64,000 nt of DNA. Source: Palsa-89 sp963824345 (GTDB taxonomy: Bacteria; Acidobacteriota; Terriglobia; Bryobacterales; Bryobacteraceae). The notes beneath the pieces were generated by a model. The model ran no database searches. It saw only the letters and a list, made by a program, of their open reading frames with translations, and was not told where the DNA came from. Positions 26,584 through 35,351 of the stretch are shown piece after piece (within the stretch, counting starts at the first letter, position 1; each line of letters begins with the position of its first letter). A program made the translations under genes and the position numbers. The stretch covers positions 1-64,000 of the forward strand of contig CAWGOZ010000013.1 of NCBI GenBank assembly GCA_963824345.1, in the 5' to 3' direction.

Positions 26584-28101
26584 TTACGCCTGTTGTAGTT
26601 CGGCGAGCTTGGCTCCCGTCGCGCGCTCCACGTCCGCGTGCAGGCTATGGCCGTGCGAATCCATGGTGACGATGGCCGCGAATCTGTTGACGCGCAGATG
26701 CCACATGGCTTCGGGAATCCCGAACTCAATCAGGTTCACCCCCAGCACCTTTTCCACGGTCCGCGCGTAGAACTGCGCCGCGCCGCCGATGGCGTTCAAA
26801 TAAACGGCTCCCGATTTTCCGAGGGCTGCGAGCGTCTTGGGACCCATACCCCCCTTGCCGATCACGGCGCGCACTCCGTACTTCTCGATGATGCTGGCTT
26901 GATACGGTTCCTCGCGGCTACTGGTGGTAGGACCCGCGGCTTTCACCACCCAATCGTCGCCCTGCTTCAACATCACGGGGCCGCAGTGGTAAAGAACGGA
27001 ACCGCGCATGTCAACGGGGGGCGCGTGCTTCATCAGGTGTGCGTGTACCGCGTCGCGTCCCGTGAACACTTCGCCGGAAATGAGCACCACGTCGCCCACG
27101 TGCAGCGATCTCACTTGTTCCTCGGAGACCGGCGCGGTCAGCACCACTTCGCGGCCGGTAAGCGGGAAGCCTTCCGAACGCGCCATCCGCTCCACCGCGC
27201 GATCCGGATCGCGATACAACCATTGCGTGATGGCGCCGCTCGAAGCGTCCAGCCGAACGCCCAAACGACGGAACGCCCAGCAGTCATACGCCACCGAAAC
27301 AAAGAAACTGGCAGGCAGCCGATTGGCCGCGCATACCTTGCATCCGATCAGCGACACTCTGCCGCCGAAACCCATGGCGCCGACGCCGATGCGATTGGCT
27401 TCCTCCATAATTTCGGCTTCGAGCTTCGCCAGTTCGGGGAGCGGATTGACATCGTCCAGCGTCCGGAAAAGCTGGTTCTTCGCCAGTTCGTAGCCGTGCG
27501 CGCGATCGCTGCCGATGCAAACGCCCACCGCGCCGGGTGCGCAGCCCTGTCCCTGCGCCTGCCACACGGCATGCAAAATGCACTTGCGCACGCCCTCCAG
27601 ATTTCGATCCGCGCGACCTAGGTGTTCCAACTCCGACGGGAGCGAGTATTGGATGTTCTTGTTCTCGCAACCGCCGCCTTTCAGAATCAACTTCACTTCA
27701 ATCTCGTCCTGCTCCCACTGTTCGAAATGAATCACGGGCGTTTCTTCGCCCAAGTTGTCGCCGCTGTTCTTGCCGGTGAGTGCATCCACCGAATTGGGCC
27801 TTAGCTTGCCGCGCCTGGTAGCTTCCGCCACGGCCTGGTGAATCGCGCGCTTGACCTGAATCTGACTCACGCCCACCGGCGTATGGACGATAAACGTCGG
27901 CATGCCGGTGTCCTGGCAAATGGGGCCAGCATCCTGCTGCGCCATGTCGATGTTGCTCGCGATAATCCCGAGCGCCTGGGCGGCCTGCGTCCCGGCGATC
28001 TCTTCTTCCAGCGCCAGGCCCATGGCGGCGCGCACATCGGGCGGAAGGTTGGTGGAAGTTTCGGTGATCAGTTCGATGAGACTGTCTTTTAGAAATGTCA
28101 T
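26584..28101 (-). CDS. Fumarate hydratase, class I (iron-sulfur)
   Basis: A 505-residue class I fumarase, catalysing fumarate/malate interconversion in the TCA cycle. The N-terminal part has CQDTGMPTFIVHTP and later GGGCENKN and GQGCAPGAVGVCIGSDRAHG, giving the three cysteines expected to ligate a 4Fe-4S cluster. The C-terminal beta-subunit part has GREVVLTAPVS, GDVVLISGEVFTGRDAVHAHL, SREEPYQASIIEKYGVRAVIGKGGMG and NAIGGAAQ. Full length, no fusion break. It is convergent with the preceding gene (2 bp between stops) and lies 7 bp after the tannase gene on the same strand. Confidence 0.93.
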   Translation of the reverse strand: MTFLKDSLIELITETSTNLPPDVRAAMGLALEEEIAGTQAAQALGIIASNIDMAQQDAGPICQDTGMPTFIVHTPVGVSQIQVKRAIHQAVAEATRRGKLRPNSVDALTGKNSGDNLGEETPVIHFEQWEQDEIEVKLILKGGGCENKNIQYSLPSELEHLGRADRNLEGVRKCILHAVWQAQGQGCAPGAVGVCIGSDRAHGYELAKNQLFRTLDDVNPLPELAKLEAEIMEEANRIGVGAMGFGGRVSLIGCKVCAANRLPASFFVSVAYDCWAFRRLGVRLDASSGAITQWLYRDPDRAVERMARSEGFPLTGREVVLTAPVSEEQVRSLHVGDVVLISGEVFTGRDAVHAHLMKHAPPVDMRGSVLYHCGPVMLKQGDDWVVKAAGPTTSSREEPYQASIIEKYGVRAVIGKGGMGPKTLAALGKSGAVYLNAIGGAAQFYARTVEKVLGVNLIEFGIPEAMWHLRVNRFAAIVTMDSHGHSLHADVERATGAKLAELQQA

Positions 28102-28108
28102 TCGCTAT

Positions 28109-29650
28109 TTATTCCTGGCACATAAAATTGTTCGCGTCGTTGGGATCGCCATGCCCGGTGTACTCGGCATGTTGGGGATAGGGGCAGAGCGGGCGGCTGC
28201 GGCCGGGAAACGCTCGGCCAGTCGCGATGACGCGGTCCGGAGCCACGCCCTTCTCCACCCAATCCACCACGGCGGTCAGCATGTCGAAACGGTCCAGCGT
28301 AGCGCTTCCGCCTTGACAATGCCCCATGCCGGGCACGAGGTAGATCCGGCTCCAGGAAGTTATCGATCCACCGGCGGTGTCCTTGGCCATCTTCTCGTAA
28401 TAGCCGAGCGTATCCAGCGGAGAAAACCAGGGATCACTCAAGCCGTGATAGAACAGCAGTTTTCCGCCATGGCCGGCGAAAGTAGTTAGATTCGTCCAGG
28501 TACTGTCACCCAGCAGTGCCGTTTTATCGGCCTCCAAGCGCGCGGCTTCCCGATCCACGTCGAAGTGCGTGAAATCGGCGCCGGTGGCCACGGGGATGAC
28601 AGGTCCGCGCAGCAGGCCCGGAATGAAGCCGCTATCGTCGATGCCGGCGTCGTAAGGAACTCCCGGATAAACAGCATCTCCGCGCGCGGATTTCGGACCG
28701 GCGAACGCCTTTTTCAATGCGCCCGCTTGCTCCCGGGTCAAACAAGTTTCGGTTTTAGACCCCGGGCACGCCAATGCCTCGGGATCGAAATTGCACGCGC
28801 GCGAGTTAAATATCATTCCGTCCTTCAAGCCATCTTTGGCATCGCAGGCCTGGAGCACCGAATCGACGATCAGCTTGCGATCGGAATCGGAGAAGAATTT
28901 CTTGGGATCAGGTTGGAACTCGGCCGTCATGAATCCCAACGCGAGATTCGAATGGCCGGTGCGGATGGCCGGATCGCCAGAAACGATGCCGTCGAAATAT
29001 TCCGGATAGCGCTGCGACATGATCATGGCTTCCCGGCCGCCGGTGGAGCAGCCGTCGAAATAGGAATGCTCGGCCGGGCGTCCATAGTACGATGCGATCA
29101 TCTCCTTCGCCAAACGTGCTACTCGTCCAATGGCCACGTAGTAGAAATCAAGCGCGGCCTGCTGATCGCGGAAGAAGCTGCCATCGAACACGCTGCCGGT
29201 GTGGCCGCTGTCCGTGGCGACTACCGCGAATCCCCGCGCCAGCGCCGGCGTTTCACCGGCCGCCTGGGGACCCAAAGGCAGAGGGACGCTCCCGTTCAGC
29301 CCACCCCCGCCTTGAAACAGAAAGCGTCCATTCCACTGATCGGGGAGAGCCAGCGCGAATCCAATCCCGTAGGATTTCCCATCCGCGCCCATGCGCCGAT
29401 CGATTACGCCGTCCACGCGGCAGAACGGGGGGACCGCGACGCCGACGGTAGCAGGAAAATTCGGCGAGATCCGCAGCGTGCCCGGCTCCGACGCCGGCAT
29501 GGAAGCCGCCTTTGTGATCGCGAGCGGAACACCGGGCATTTGAAACTGGAGCATCCCGGAGCAGCGCGCGGGCGCGCCGGCGGATTGACCGAACATCAGC
29601 GGCGCAGCCATCGCCAGCAGCGCGCAAAAAGACTCGACTTTTCTCATCAA
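28109..29650 (-). CDS. Secreted tannase / feruloyl-esterase family protein
   Basis: A 513-residue protein with a signal peptide (about 1-26, ending near GQSAGA). It has the tannase-family catalytic pattern: DGCSTGGREAM (nucleophile serine with adjacent cysteine), a later GLSDPWFSP (aspartate), and VPGMGHCQGG (histidine followed by cysteine), the CS-D-HC arrangement known for this family. It probably hydrolyses plant-derived aromatic esters outside the cytoplasm. Two ATGs one codon apart (29650 and 29647) are possible starts. It is followed by fumarase after 7 bp. Confidence 0.88.
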   Translation of the reverse strand: MMRKVESFCALLAMAAPLMFGQSAGAPARCSGMLQFQMPGVPLAITKAASMPASEPGTLRISPNFPATVGVAVPPFCRVDGVIDRRMGADGKSYGIGFALALPDQWNGRFLFQGGGGLNGSVPLPLGPQAAGETPALARGFAVVATDSGHTGSVFDGSFFRDQQAALDFYYVAIGRVARLAKEMIASYYGRPAEHSYFDGCSTGGREAMIMSQRYPEYFDGIVSGDPAIRTGHSNLALGFMTAEFQPDPKKFFSDSDRKLIVDSVLQACDAKDGLKDGMIFNSRACNFDPEALACPGSKTETCLTREQAGALKKAFAGPKSARGDAVYPGVPYDAGIDDSGFIPGLLRGPVIPVATGADFTHFDVDREAARLEADKTALLGDSTWTNLTTFAGHGGKLLFYHGLSDPWFSPLDTLGYYEKMAKDTAGGSITSWSRIYLVPGMGHCQGGSATLDRFDMLTAVVDWVEKGVAPDRVIATGRAFPGRSRPLCPYPQHAEYTGHGDPNDANNFMCQE

Positions 29651-29683
29651 TGCGCCATCCCCACGCCCCTAAGCCGTAAGCAT

Positions 29684-29703
29684 GATTGTACTCTGATACA
29701 ATC
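29684..29703. promoter_or_regulatory. 7-bp inverted repeat overlapping a -10-like box
   Basis: GATTGTA-CTCTGA-TACAATC is a perfect 7-bp inverted repeat with a 6-bp spacer, in the 60-bp gap between the divergent tannase and VOC genes. TACAAT (29697-29702) resembles a -10 hexamer and ends eight bases before the VOC ATG, so the transcript may be nearly leaderless. The repeat could be an operator for either gene. Confidence 0.45.
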
Positions 29704-29710
29704 CTGGTTT

Positions 29711-30085
29711 ATGTTTCAAGGACTGGAGCACACCGCGATCGCCTCGCCCGATCCCAAGCGCCTGGCCGATTGGTACGTGCAGAAGCTTGATTTTCGCATC
29801 AATTACACGTACGCCGGGAATTATTTCATTCGGGCCAGCAACGGAACCCTGATCGAGATCATCCCGTCCGAGGGCGATCGCCTTCCGCAGCAGATGAAAG
29901 ATCCGGGCATCCGTCACATCGCCATCGCCGTTGACGACTTCGACGCGGCCATCGAGGAGTTGCGCAAGCGCGGGATTGAGTTTCTCAACCAACCCACTTC
30001 GGTGCAAGGCAACCGGCTGATCTTTTTCAGCGATGGCGACGGCAACTATCTGCATCTGATTTCGCGCGCCCAGCCTCTGCCTTAA
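29711..30085 (+). CDS. VOC-superfamily (glyoxalase-like) protein
   Basis: A 124-residue single-module pair typical of the vicinal oxygen chelate superfamily. GLEHTAIASPDPKRLADWYVQKLDFRI starts the first half with a candidate metal histidine, TLIEIIPS supplies a glutamate, GIRHIAIAVDDFDAAIEELRKRG starts the second half, and FFSDGDGNYLHLI ends it. It could be a lyase, dioxygenase or resistance protein. It is followed 13 bp later by an MFS transporter, so the two may be linked. Confidence 0.82.
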   Translation: MFQGLEHTAIASPDPKRLADWYVQKLDFRINYTYAGNYFIRASNGTLIEIIPSEGDRLPQQMKDPGIRHIAIAVDDFDAAIEELRKRGIEFLNQPTSVQGNRLIFFSDGDGNYLHLISRAQPLP

Positions 30086-30098
30086 CCCGAGTAATCCA

Positions 30099-31301
30099 TT
30101 GCTCAGGCGGCTCTTCAAAGGTTTCGCGTATCGCGACTTCCGCATCATGTGGTTCGGCGCGTGCACTTCCAGCATTGGCACCTTAATGCAAACCTTCGCG
30201 CAGGCCTGGCTGGTTTTAGAACTTTCCAAGTCATCGTTTTTGCTGGGATTGGATTCCTTTCTCGGCAGCATTCCCATTGTTCTGTTTTCGCTGGTGGGCG
30301 GCGTATTCGCCGATCGCACGGAGCGGCAGAAGCTATTGCTGGGATCGCAGTTCGTCCAAATGGCGTGCGCGTTCTTGTTGGCGGGACTGTTTGCAACCGG
30401 CGTGGTTCGCATCTGGGAAATTCTGGCTCTTTCGTTCGTCGTCGGCACCGCGCAATCCTTCGGCGGACCGGCCTATTCGGCGCTGATCCCAACCTTGGTA
30501 AAGCCTGAGGATCTGCCGAATGCGATCGCGCTGAACTCGATCCAATTCAACGTCGCGCGCGTGCTGGGACCGACGCTGGGCGGCGTGGCGCTAGTGCTGG
30601 GAGCATCCTGGTGCTTCTCGCTCAACGGCATTTCCTTCATCGCGGTGATCATCTCGCTGTTGATCATCCATCCGCACTTCGTCCCAACAAAAAGCCGTGA
30701 ATCGGTTTTGACCAGCATGAAGGAGGGCATTCACTTCATCCGCCAGCAAGGCGCCATGGTGGCGCTCATTGTGCTGGCCTTTTCGATGACTTTGCTGGCG
30801 TTTCCACTGATCGTATTTCTGCCCGTTTTCGCGAAGAATGTTTTTCACGGCGGTCCCAACCTCTTCACCATTCTCCTGGTGTGTTCGGGCTGCGGATCCA
30901 TCTGCGGCGCCTTGATCGTGGCCGCGGCCGGCAAGTACAAGCGCATGGGACGCTCGGTATTGTTGATGCTCATGGTGCTGGGTGTGCTCATTAGCGCCTT
31001 TGCCCTCTCGCGCTGGCTGGTGCTGAGCTGCATTCTCATCTTCTTCTCCGGAGCCATGCTGCTGGCGGTCTTCACCAGCATTACCTCGCTGGTTCAAATG
31101 ATCGCGCCGGACAATATGCGCGGCCGGGTGCTGAGCGTTTATAACGTGGCCTTCCGCGGCGGCATGCCGGTGGGAAGCCTGGTGGTTGGGGCGCTGGTGG
31201 CGGAATTCTCGGCGCCAGTCGTGTTGAAATGGAATGGAATCCTGCTGACGATCCTGGGACTCTATTTTCTGTTTGTCCAGCGAAAAGTTGCAACGTTGTA
31301 G
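30099..31301 (+). CDS. MFS exporter (EntS/MFS_3-like)
   Basis: A 400-residue transporter with about 11-12 transmembrane segments. The N-terminus (LFKGFAYRDFRIMWFGACTSSIGTLMQTFAQAWLVLELS) and GGVFADRTERQKLLLGSQ with the MFS loop motif are typical of the EntS-like exporters. IALNSIQFNVARVLGPTLGG is another family block. The start appears to be TTG 30099; the ribosome site is weak and coupling to the VOC gene 13 bp upstream is likely. The substrate is unknown. Confidence 0.88.
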   Translation: MLRRLFKGFAYRDFRIMWFGACTSSIGTLMQTFAQAWLVLELSKSSFLLGLDSFLGSIPIVLFSLVGGVFADRTERQKLLLGSQFVQMACAFLLAGLFATGVVRIWEILALSFVVGTAQSFGGPAYSALIPTLVKPEDLPNAIALNSIQFNVARVLGPTLGGVALVLGASWCFSLNGISFIAVIISLLIIHPHFVPTKSRESVLTSMKEGIHFIRQQGAMVALIVLAFSMTLLAFPLIVFLPVFAKNVFHGGPNLFTILLVCSGCGSICGALIVAAAGKYKRMGRSVLLMLMVLGVLISAFALSRWLVLSCILIFFSGAMLLAVFTSITSLVQMIAPDNMRGRVLSVYNVAFRGGMPVGSLVVGALVAEFSAPVVLKWNGILLTILGLYFLFVQRKVATL

Positions 31302-31325
31302 CTCCGGGCGCGTCCCAACAAAGAG

Positions 31326-32024
31326 ATGAAGCTCTTGGTGTTATTGCTCGCCTTTGTCGCCGCTGGCGCTCCGGCCGGCGGTCCATCGGACGATTCCGAT
31401 CTGCTGCAGGCTCGCGATCACCAGGACCGCGCGGCGCTGGAAAAACTCGCAGCCGAGGCTCGCGCGGCGGCCGACAAGCAGCCCAACGACGCAGCCGCTC
31501 AATATCGCGTAGCCTTGGCGCAATCCTATGCGGCGGAAGTCGCGATTGAGCAGCACGATAAGGCAGCCGCCAAAAATGCCGCGCAGTCCGGGATGGACGC
31601 CGCCGGCAAGGCTGTCGGCCTGAAGCCGGACTCGGCGGAATATCAGCGTGTCCTGGGAACGCTTTGCGGCCAGATGATTTCGAGCAACTCACTCGCTGCC
31701 CTGAAATATGGGAAGTGCGCCCTGGATTCGGTGAACAAGGCCATCGAACTGGATCCCAAGTCCTCCATGGCATACCTAAGCCATGGCGTTGGGAACTACT
31801 ATCTGCCGCAAGCTCTGGGCGGCGGCATCGACCTCGCGATCAAGGATTTCCGCAAGGCCATCGAGCTGAATTCGAAAAATGCCGACGCGTGGCTTTGGTT
31901 GGGAGTCGCACTGCGCCGGTCCAACCAGCCCTCGGAGGCGCAAAAGGCGTTCGAGCGCTGTCTGGAGCTCAATCCTGCCAGAATCTGGGCCAGGCAGCAG
32001 CTCGAGAAAACACCCGGCTCCTAG
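31326..32024 (+). CDS. Secreted TPR-repeat protein
   Basis: A 232-residue protein with a signal peptide (MKLLVLLLAFVAAGAPAGG). The body is helical with TPR-like units, for example SVNKAIELDPKSSMAYLSHGVGNYY, LAIKDFRKAIELNSKNADAWLWLGVALRR and EAQKAFERCLELNPARIWARQQLEK. It probably acts in the periplasm or at the envelope as a protein-binding scaffold. It lies 24 bp after the MFS gene. Confidence 0.82.
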   Translation: MKLLVLLLAFVAAGAPAGGPSDDSDLLQARDHQDRAALEKLAAEARAAADKQPNDAAAQYRVALAQSYAAEVAIEQHDKAAAKNAAQSGMDAAGKAVGLKPDSAEYQRVLGTLCGQMISSNSLAALKYGKCALDSVNKAIELDPKSSMAYLSHGVGNYYLPQALGGGIDLAIKDFRKAIELNSKNADAWLWLGVALRRSNQPSEAQKAFERCLELNPARIWARQQLEKTPGS

Positions 32025-32068
32025 AAACCATCTCGGCTTCCGCCAGTCTAACCACCGGGAGTAAATCT

Positions 32069-32581
32069 ATGCCCGGTACTTTACAGGACTACGCTCAAGC
32101 TGTGCATGACGTCATCACCGTCTGCCGCGACGGGGAACAGGGCTTTCGCGCGGCGGCACAAGCGGTAAATGCGCCGGCCGTGAAAGAGATGTTCGAGCAG
32201 TACTCCGCTCAGCGCGCCCAGTTCGCTAGCGAATTGCAGGCCGCGGTGAAAACGCTCGGATTTGAAACCATCGATCCTCAGGGACTGGGTGGAGTGTTGT
32301 ATGGAGCTTGGATTAATTTAAAAGGACTCGTGACCGGGCATAACGTTCATGGGATTCTGGTGGAAGCTGAGCGCGGCGAGGATTGGTCCGTCAAGACGTA
32401 CCGGACGGCGCTGGGCAAGACGCTGCCGCCTGAAATCGCTGCGATCATTCAGAAGCAGTTCGAGCAAGTGCAGGAAGCGCACGATCGCATCCGGAATCTG
32501 CGTGATGCTACCGCGCCGCCACCCGCGGCGTCGAAAGACGCGCCTTCTACCCCGTCCAGTCCGGCTCCGCAAGGCAACTGA
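32069..32581 (+). CDS. PA2169/DUF2383-type four-helix protein
   Basis: A 170-residue protein. ATG 32069 has GGGAG upstream. Helices of about 145 residues (LQDYAQAVHDVITVCRDGEQGFRAAAQAV, FEQYSAQRAQFASELQAAV, GILVEAERGEDWSVKTYRTAL, EIAAIIQKQFEQVQEAHDRIRNLRD) match the PA2169 family, ferritin-like bundles often linked to stress. A low-complexity Pro/Ala/Ser tail ends the protein. The function is not known. Confidence 0.78.
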   Translation: MPGTLQDYAQAVHDVITVCRDGEQGFRAAAQAVNAPAVKEMFEQYSAQRAQFASELQAAVKTLGFETIDPQGLGGVLYGAWINLKGLVTGHNVHGILVEAERGEDWSVKTYRTALGKTLPPEIAAIIQKQFEQVQEAHDRIRNLRDATAPPPAASKDAPSTPSSPAPQGN

Positions 32582-32665
32582 GCCGTCAGCATGGGCTAAG
32601 AGCAGCCGGACGTCCAAGGGTGAGTGGGTCCGTCGCGCTCTTCACGACTCCCACCCCAACCGTGA

Positions 32666-32836
32666 GCTTTTGCACCGTTAGATCGCGCTCGCGATTTGGT
32701 TTGCGGAGCCATCGGACCTTCCACCCGCGACGCCGTCCACGCCGCCGTGATGCTCAACAACGAAGTGGAATGGATTGCCACTTTCGATGCAGGCTTCGAT
32801 GAGATCCCAGGGATCCGCCGCCGGAAGCTGCCATAG
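32666..32836 (+). pseudogene. Relic of a VapC-type PIN-domain toxin (C-terminal part)
   Basis: One frame between 32666 and the TAG at 32836 reads LDRARDLVCGAIGPSTRD, then AVHAAVMLNNEVEWIATFDAGFDEIPGIRR. This is the C-terminal half of a PIN-domain ribonuclease: R-D-A-x-H-A-A and the final D-x-x-F-D motif with metal-binding acids. The N-terminal half is absent, an in-frame TGA precedes it (32663-32665), and no antitoxin gene is seen. A remnant of a toxin-antitoxin pair. Confidence 0.75.
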
Positions 32837-32852
32837 CCCGCAGAAGCTCGCT

Positions 32853-33440
32853 TCAGCGCGCCAGGTCGATTCCGAATTTCTTCAGCTCCTCGGCGTAGTA
32901 GCGCCGGTGCAGCAGATCCCACTCCTCGGTGCCTTCCGGAATGTCCTTCTTTTGCGAGCGGATCTTGGTGCGTGCGGCGCGGTCCACTTTTTCCTCCACT
33001 CCCAGAAGCTCCGTCATGGCCTGCACCACGGCCAGCCGCACGTCGTTGGGATCCTTCTTTAACCGGAACTCCCGCGACTTGCGAAACGCCGCCACCATCT
33101 TATGGGAAATGTCGTTGATCTTATCGCGCGACAGTTTCATGTTGTCGCCCGTGTCGCGGCCGGCGGCGCGGATCACCTTGCGCTGGGAAATCAGCGTGTT
33201 CTTGATGCGCCGGAACATCTCCTGATAGCTGACGCCTTCGCGCCGCATATACTCGCTGTACTGGCTCAGCAGGTCGCGTACTTCGTCGTTGAGGCGATCT
33301 TCCACCTGCAGTTCTTCCTCGATTAACTGGTTGATCATTTCGGAGGCCGATTCGGCGCTACTCGTCTCGATGATCTGTGGCGTCATCCGCTTTACCAGTT
33401 GCCGTGACAAATAACTAATGAATTCTCTACTCAGAAGCAT
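32853..33440 (-). CDS. DUF507-family protein, internally duplicated
   Basis: A 195-residue basic-acidic helical protein. The first half begins MLLSREFISYLSRQLVKRM and the second MKLSRDKINDISHKMVAAF (about residue 100), each followed by EEELQVEDRLNDEV or LLGVEEKVDRAARTK. The pattern is two copies of the about 90-residue DUF507 unit. It has no signal peptide or membrane segment. The function is unknown. The 237-bp gap to the phosphatase gene upstream shows no supported gene. Confidence 0.82.
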   Translation of the reverse strand: MLLSREFISYLSRQLVKRMTPQIIETSSAESASEMINQLIEEELQVEDRLNDEVRDLLSQYSEYMRREGVSYQEMFRRIKNTLISQRKVIRAAGRDTGDNMKLSRDKINDISHKMVAAFRKSREFRLKKDPNDVRLAVVQAMTELLGVEEKVDRAARTKIRSQKKDIPEGTEEWDLLHRRYYAEELKKFGIDLAR

Positions 33441-33677
33441 GCGTATTTACGAGGCAGCGAGCAACGTTGCTCCCCGGTGGCAGTTCCCCCAATTCTCGCA
33501 CATCAATCAGGCAAGCCGCCTGCATGGTGTTCGAGCAACTCCCGATCGATGGCCATGGCGGCCCCGGAAGCCCTCGTGAGCGGCGGCTGGCTCGCTCCAG
33601 CAATCGCGTTCGATCCACGCCCATACCGCCATTCAAGCAGTTTTGCTGCCTGGCGGAGGGCGAGCAAGCTCGGCATG

Positions 33678-35351
33678 TTAAGGCTGATACTCCAGCACCA
33701 GCGTGGTAATGTCGTCATCCTCCTGGTCGCCGCCATCGCTGAACTCTTCCACCGCTTCCACCAGCTTGGCGTGCAACACCGCGCAGCTGGCCGCGGCATG
33801 CGCGCGCAGGATTTCGTTCAAGCGGCGCTTGTCGAAGCACTCGCCTTGCGTGTTGGCCGCCTCCGACACACCGTCGCTGAACAACACGATCTTATCGCCG
33901 GGCTCCAGTTGCAGGCTCTTCACTTCGTAAGCGGCGACATCCATCATCCCGATGGGAATGCCCGTGCTTTCGAGCGGCCGCGGCTCCTCGGTGGCACGCA
34001 CCAGCAGAGGCTTGGGATGGCCGGCATTGGACCAGCGCAGTTCCCCGCTCCGGCTGACCGTGCAGAAAACCACGGTAGCGTATTTTTCGCCGCGCGCGCG
34101 CTCGTACAAGAAGTGGTTGACGCGCGCCATCACGTCGTCGATCCGCACAGCCGCTTCGGCGGCGAATACGAAGGCGCCTTGTAGCAGAGCGGCCAGCAGC
34201 GCCGCGCTCACGCCTTTCCCCGAAACGTCGGTAATCACGCAGGCGAAAAGGTCCGGGGTAATCTGCCGGACGTCGAAGTAATCGCCGCCCACTTGACGGG
34301 ACGCGATGCTCGATCCGACGGCACGAAACCAGCCCTCGCTGGGCAACTCGCGGGGAAGCAGTCCGGTCTGGATGGTTCGCGCAACGTTCAACTCTTCTTC
34401 CATATGCTGCTTGGCGCGTTCCTCATCCAGAAGCCGGGCGTTCTCGAGAATGGTGGATGCTTCCAGGGCCAGAGTTTGCAAAATCTCGCGGTTTCCAGAG
34501 GACAAGTCGGCGGCGGACTGTCGCGAATCCATATACAGCACGCCCACTGTTTCGTTGAGGGAACTGGCCACCGTCTCCTGCAGCGAACCGGTGCGAACCT
34601 GAATCAGCGGAACGCATACCACGCTGCGCAGCTCCAGCCCGGCCACCGACATATCCGGCCGCACGCCGTCGGCGCCGGACGGATCGAAAGTCATGGAGAG
34701 CAGGTCGCGGCGCGTGCGCAACGCCCGGTTGATGAGCGAGCGCGGGACGGTCAGGTCCGACGTGTCGAGCGGCGCCCCACGCTTGTCGCGGGCCACGCTC
34801 ACCTCCAATTGGTCATCCTTTCCCAAAAGCAGGAAGCCGCGCTCGGCGCCGGTAACCGACAGCGCCGCATCCACCACGGCGGCCAGTACGTCGCCGGTCG
34901 AGAGAGAGCTTTGCAGGGCGCGGGCCACTTCCACCAGCGACCGCAGCTTTGAAAGATTGCTCGCGCCGGTTGCTGCCGCAGCCGAAATCTGGCCCAGGAA
35001 GCGGTTCAGCTCGTCCTCTTCCAGGGTAAACACCATCCGGTAGGAATCCTGGAACCCAAAGTCGATGCGGTCGCCTTCATGCAGCTTGCTGCGCTTGCTG
35101 CGTTGGCCGTTGACGAACACGCCGTGACGGCTGTCCATATCTTCGACAAAATACTCGCCGTTCTCAGTCGCGATGCGCGCGTGGGTTCGCGAAATGCGAT
35201 TGTCACGCAGCACCAGATGATTGTCGCCCTGCCGCCCAATCAGGAACGGAGAAGTATCGATCATGACGCGGTTTCGATTGCCCGACGGGTTAGTCACGGC
35301 CAGGGCCGGCGCCCGAACCGGCGCGCGTGACGAGGCGCCGGGCGAGGACAT
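33678..35351 (-). CDS. FHA-GAF-PP2C (SpoIIE-type) phosphatase
   Basis: A 557-residue signalling protein. An FHA domain (about 30-110) shows FLIGRQGDNH, NRISRTHARI and GVFVNGQ, which bind phosphothreonine. A GAF domain follows (about 155-320; VARALQSSLSTGDVLAAVVDA at its start). The C-terminal PP2C domain (about 350-557) has EELNVARTIQTGLLP, VGGDYFDV, DVSGKGVSAALLAA, WSNAGHPKPLL and DKIVLFSDGVSEA, with the metal-binding aspartates. The start at 35351 overlaps the Fur-family stop (TGATG), implying translational coupling; the frame reaches 35411 but without support. It probably dephosphorylates an anti-sigma-type partner, not visible here. Confidence 0.9.
   Translation of the reverse strand: MSSPGASSRAPVRAPALAVTNPSGNRNRVMIDTSPFLIGRQGDNHLVLRDNRISRTHARIATENGEYFVEDMDSRHGVFVNGQRSKRSKLHEGDRIDFGFQDSYRMVFTLEEDELNRFLGQISAAAATGASNLSKLRSLVEVARALQSSLSTGDVLAAVVDAALSVTGAERGFLLLGKDDQLEVSVARDKRGAPLDTSDLTVPRSLINRALRTRRDLLSMTFDPSGADGVRPDMSVAGLELRSVVCVPLIQVRTGSLQETVASSLNETVGVLYMDSRQSAADLSSGNREILQTLALEASTILENARLLDEERAKQHMEEELNVARTIQTGLLPRELPSEGWFRAVGSSIASRQVGGDYFDVRQITPDLFACVITDVSGKGVSAALLAALLQGAFVFAAEAAVRIDDVMARVNHFLYERARGEKYATVVFCTVSRSGELRWSNAGHPKPLLVRATEEPRPLESTGIPIGMMDVAAYEVKSLQLEPGDKIVLFSDGVSEAANTQGECFDKRRLNEILRAHAAASCAVLHAKLVEAVEEFSDGGDQEDDDITTLVLEYQP

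Noticed and set aside
26638..27621. A 327-codon + strand frame opposite fumarase
   Set aside because: Antisense shadow; the minus strand has all fumarase motifs.
28565..30085. A 506-codon + strand frame covering the tannase gene and ending as the VOC gene
   Set aside because: Only the last 124 codons (from 29711) look like a protein family; the rest is antisense to the tannase gene.
33441..33677. Possible short minus-strand gene (MPSLLALRQAAKLLEWRYGR start near 33676)
   Set aside because: No ribosome site, no recognisable family, and it overlaps the end of the phosphatase gene; could be a relic but not supportable.
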